From assembly GCF_017908035.1 (NCBI RefSeq), contig NZ_JAEQMU010000001.1, forward strand, positions 2,232,001 through 2,296,000: 64,000 nt of DNA, given 5' to 3'. Below the pieces are notes generated by a model. That model saw only the letters and a list, made by a program, of their open reading frames with translations, did no database searches and was not told the DNA's origin. Numbering within the stretch: position 1 is the stretch's first letter; every line of letters begins with the position of its first letter. The translations under genes and the position numbers were made by a program. This DNA is from Sphingobacterium tabacisoli. Lineage in GTDB: Bacteria; Bacteroidota; Bacteroidia; Sphingobacteriales; Sphingobacteriaceae. Of the stretch, positions 61,358 to 64,000 are shown piece after piece.

Positions 61358-62677
61358 ATGTTGTTGAATCGTACAGAACGTTCTTTCCCTCGAGTAATCA
61401 TTATTGGTGGAGGCTTTGGAGGTGTGGAAGTTGCGCGTAAGCTTAAGGACAAAGAGGTAGAAGTCGTATTGATCGATCGAAACAATTTTCATACTTTCCA
61501 GCCATTGATGTATCAAGTAGCTACGGGTACATTGGCTGAAGATGCAATCTCCTTCCCTATCCGGAAGATGTTCAAATCGCAGCAGAATTTCCGTTTCCGG
61601 ATGGCAGAGGTTTTACGTATTGACAATGACAAAAAGGAAGTACATACCTCAGTAGGAACTTATGACTACGATTACTTAGTCATTGCAACAGGTGCAACAT
61701 CCAATTTCTTTGGAAACACAGAAGTAGAGAAATATTCGCTTCCGATGAAAAGCATCAAAGAAGCATTGAATATCCGTAGCTATGTACTACAAAACCTAGA
61801 AGAGGCTGTTCTTCGTAAAAACATCTCTGACCGCGAACGCTTCCTCAACTTTGTTGTAGTAGGTGGTGGACCTACAGGTGTAGAGCTATCTGGAGCTATT
61901 GCTGAAATTCAACTCCACATGCTGAAAAAAGATTACCCTGAGCTTTCTGAACACGAAATGAAGGTATATCTAGTCGAAGGTACAGGCAAAATATTGGGAG
62001 CACTTTCCGAAAAATCATCGCGTGATGCAGAGCGTTACCTGAAAGAACTAGGTGTTAAAGTCATGGTCAACACACAAGTGACAGGATATGACGGTAACAC
62101 AATTACATTCAACAACGGCGAAAGTATTCCTACAAAAACAGTTATCTGGGGAGCCGGAGTAAAAGGTCAGTTCCCAGAAGGAATCCACGCAGACTATATC
62201 GAAAGAGGTAACCGTATCCGTACGAATGGCCAATGTCAAATTGAAGGTTTTGACGGAATATATGCCATTGGAGACGTATCTGCAATGATTACTGAAGACA
62301 CGCCAAGAGGTCTTCCAGGTGTAGCTCCAGCAGCGCAACAACAAGGTAAATATGTAGCGCAGCACATCATGAATATTATTTCTGAAAAGCCTAATGAGGA
62401 GAACTTCAAATACTTCGACAAAGGTTCCATGGCTACCGTAGGACGCAACAGAGCCGTAGTAGATATGGGCAAACTGCATATGAAAGGCTTTATAGCTTGG
62501 TTGACTTGGATGTTTGTTCACTTGGTATCTATTTTCGGATTCCGTAATAAGGTCGTCACGTTTGTGAACTGGTCTATCAAATTCCTAACAAAGAATTCCG
62601 GAATCCGATTGATCGTAAATCGTTACAACAGACCACTACCGGTCAGTAATGAAGAGAAAGAGGAAAAAGTAAAATAA
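61358..62677 (+). CDS. ndh: Type II NADH:quinone dehydrogenase
   Basis: The 439-residue single-subunit, non-proton-pumping NADH dehydrogenase has FAD-binding VIIIGGGFGGVEVARKL near 14, FHTFQPLMYQVATG near 44, NAD-binding FVVVGGGPTGVELSGAIAE near 166, TVIWGAGVKGQ near 264 and IYAIGDVSA near 300. A C-terminal amphipathic, hydrophobic region (GFIAWLTWMFVHLVSIFGF) anchors it to the membrane. It stands after a 176-bp gap from ferredoxin with its own terminator at 62684. Confidence 0.94.
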   Translation: MLLNRTERSFPRVIIIGGGFGGVEVARKLKDKEVEVVLIDRNNFHTFQPLMYQVATGTLAEDAISFPIRKMFKSQQNFRFRMAEVLRIDNDKKEVHTSVGTYDYDYLVIATGATSNFFGNTEVEKYSLPMKSIKEALNIRSYVLQNLEEAVLRKNISDRERFLNFVVVGGGPTGVELSGAIAEIQLHMLKKDYPELSEHEMKVYLVEGTGKILGALSEKSSRDAERYLKELGVKVMVNTQVTGYDGNTITFNNGESIPTKTVIWGAGVKGQFPEGIHADYIERGNRIRTNGQCQIEGFDGIYAIGDVSAMITEDTPRGLPGVAPAAQQQGKYVAQHIMNIISEKPNEENFKYFDKGSMATVGRNRAVVDMGKLHMKGFIAWLTWMFVHLVSIFGFRNKVVTFVNWSIKFLTKNSGIRLIVNRYNRPLPVSNEEKEEKVK

Positions 62678-62683
62678 GACAAG

Positions 62684-62717
62684 AAAATGGGCTACTTCAA
62701 AAAGGTAGCCCATTTTT
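62684..62717 (+). terminator. ndh terminator
   Basis: AAAATGGGCTAC / GTAGCCCATTTT, 9-nt A-rich loop, T6. Confidence 0.85.
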
Positions 62718-62743
62718 TGTGAGATATAAGATAAGGAAGTTTT

Positions 62744-62830
62744 TTGCGATTCTTTGCCGGCGCAGGACAACAAAATTTAGCACACTTTTGACAAGACAAA
62801 ATGTGTGAGCCTGTCGCGGCTTGAGCGACA
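62744..62830. repeat. Dispersed element, short form (about 90 bp)
   Basis: Left end TTGCGAT-TCTTTGCC-GGCGCAG (stem partly broken), hairpin CACACTTTTG / CAAAATGTGTG, then interleaved TGAGCC / GGCTTG and GTCGC / GCGAC. Relative to the long form at 56644 the centre is missing and paired positions have changed together. Confidence 0.55.
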
Positions 62831-62904
62831 AAAACAACCTGCCTTAACCTCAGTCCCTCCACAACTATAAACCAACAACTATTCCGAACACAAGTTAAGT
62901 TTGT

Positions 62905-62912
62905 TAACTTTG
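62905..62912 (+). promoter_or_regulatory. polX -7 box
   Basis: TAACTTTG matches TAnnTTTG, 25 nt before the polX ATG. The -33 box is weak. Confidence 0.45.
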
Positions 62913-62937
62913 GACAACCTTCAAATTTTATAGAGAC

Positions 62938-64000
62938 ATGGACAATAAAACGATAGCACGCACCTTCAAGCTTTGTGGCCAACTGATGGAATTACACAAT
63001 GAGAATCCCTTTCGTAGTAAAGCTATAGCTAGTGCTTCGTTCAAGATAGATAAGCTACCGTTCCAAGCGGCAGAAGCCAGCCTTGAAACACTTAGCGAAC
63101 AACCTGGTATTGGAAAAAGCACCGCCGAAAAGATAACACAAATTGTTACTACCGGAACTTTCCCGGAACTCGACGAACTGCTCGCCAAAACTCCAGAGGG
63201 CGTCTTAGAAATGCTTAAAATTAAAGGACTAGGCCCTAAAAAGATACAGGTAATCTGGAACGATCTCGAGATAGAAACTGTGGGCGAATTATACTACGCC
63301 TGCAACGAAAACCGCCTTATAGAAGCAAAAGGCTTTGGTTTAAAAACACAGGAAGACATCAAGAAGGCAATCGAATTCTCGCTTGCAAACCAAGGCTGGT
63401 TCCTGTATGCCAAAATAGAAAGCTCGGCCGAAACTATTTTAACCAAATTACGCACAGCATTACCTAAGAACCAAGTAGAATTCACTGGGGATTTCCGCAG
63501 AAAATGCGAAGTATTAGCACAAGTAGCGCTAATTACGGATGCAGACCTGCCTAGCCTCCAAACGGCTGTAGCAGCATTGAATCACGAACTGGAAATTCAG
63601 GAAAATGACCGCAGCCTGTCTTTTAAAGATGAGAACGGCTATCCTTTTACCGTTTTCAGTTCCTCGGTAGGTACTTTTGCACTAGACTGGCTTATTCGCA
63701 CTGGCGCAGAGGCTCATTTAGAACTTCTAAAAACGATAAGCCCGACAATACCTTCGGCAGCTACAGAAACCGATATATATCAAGCTATGGGACTCGATTA
63801 CATCACCCCTGAGCTACGTGAGGGAATGGATGAGGTAAAACTCGCACAATCCCATAACCTACCCCAATTAATAAAATTTGAAGATTTAAAAGGAACCGTA
63901 CACAACCACTCTACATACTCAGATGGTGTACATACCCTAAGCCAGATGGCTCTTTATTGCAAGGACACACTAGGGCTTTCCTACTTCGGAATCTGCGACC
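62938..64000 (+). CDS. polX: PolX-type DNA polymerase/PHP protein, 3' truncated by window; polymerase site degenerate
   Basis: ATG 62938 opens a frame of 354 codons running off the window. Order: N-terminal HhH 8-kDa domain (ENPFRSKAIASASFKID, LSEQPGIGKSTAEKI, LKIKGLGPKKIQVIW), a fingers/palm region, then the start of a PHP domain (GTVHNHSTYSDGVHTL near residue 320, metal His-x-His). PolX enzymes repair gaps, with PHP giving 3'-5' exonuclease. In the palm the usual G-S-Y-R-R…D-x-D is GDFRRKCEVLAQVAL, so the catalytic aspartates are missing. It is likely a nuclease or binding protein rather than a polymerase. Confidence 0.88.
   Translation, partial: MDNKTIARTFKLCGQLMELHNENPFRSKAIASASFKIDKLPFQAAEASLETLSEQPGIGKSTAEKITQIVTTGTFPELDELLAKTPEGVLEMLKIKGLGPKKIQVIWNDLEIETVGELYYACNENRLIEAKGFGLKTQEDIKKAIEFSLANQGWFLYAKIESSAETILTKLRTALPKNQVEFTGDFRRKCEVLAQVALITDADLPSLQTAVAALNHELEIQENDRSLSFKDENGYPFTVFSSSVGTFALDWLIRTGAEAHLELLKTISPTIPSAATETDIYQAMGLDYITPELREGMDEVKLAQSHNLPQLIKFEDLKGTVHNHSTYSDGVHTLSQMALYCKDTLGLSYFGICD

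Overview
The window looks like the chromosome of a Sphingobacteriaceae member (Bacteroidota, Sphingobacterium-like). The evidence is the AT-rich intergenic DNA, TAnnTTTG-type -7 promoter boxes, a fused SecDF, a SusC/SusD pair, a DUF5689 lipoprotein, the tiny ribosomal protein THX, a type-II acyl-ACP desaturase and many LxxC lipoprotein signals. Genus and species are inference; no rRNA gene is present. About 50 genes are densely packed on both strands, many separated by clear bidirectional hairpin terminators.

Layout. 1-5.4 kb: tail of an Fe-S oxidoreductase pair, tRNA-Leu(GAG), Ppx/GppA phosphatase, a lipoprotein and PEP carboxylase. 5.5-15 kb: THX, guaB, a small exported protein, secDF, a thioredoxin-fold lipoprotein, GAPDH with an overlapping GNAT gene, a small membrane protein and a TIGR02757 gene. 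15-22 kb: cystathionine gamma-synthase-like enzyme, an SDR protein, proS, a Gly/Tyr-rich lipoprotein with an apparent frameshift, and a FadL-like porin. 22.3-37.9 kb: a large glycerol / glycerol-3-phosphate / glycerophosphodiester locus. 38-49.6 kb: mscS, a cysteine desulfurase with an A-type Fe-S carrier, asnA, a GNAT-nitrilase fusion, DUF3467, an M42 peptidase, lgt, a Bcr/CflA exporter, aroQ and a Wzi-like barrel. 50-56.5 kb: GH125 mannosidase, murI, a PL8 lyase, sufE and sufS. 57-64 kb: acyl-ACP desaturase, an exported hypothetical, marR, ferredoxin reductase plus ferredoxin, type II NADH dehydrogenase, and the 5' part of polX.

The most coherent system is the glp locus: a divergent DeoR-type regulator, then glpD-glpK-glpF, a SusC/SusD pair, a DUF5689 lipoprotein, a metallophosphoesterase lipoprotein, a GDPD lipoprotein and glpT, all in one direction. 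It reads as a polysaccharide-utilisation-locus architecture re-purposed for glycerophosphodiesters or poly(glycerol phosphate): capture at the surface, cleavage outside the inner membrane, import by GlpT/GlpF, and catabolism by GlpK/GlpD.

The non-coding DNA holds four unexpected repeat classes: (i) a 90-bp structured repeat ending exactly at the ATG of downstream genes (five copies plus one degenerate copy); (ii) degenerate 8-bp tandem arrays inside operon gaps; (iii) a 32-bp promoter-like block, 24 of 32 columns invariant, before three unrelated envelope genes; (iv) a dispersed element with covarying, interleaved helices.
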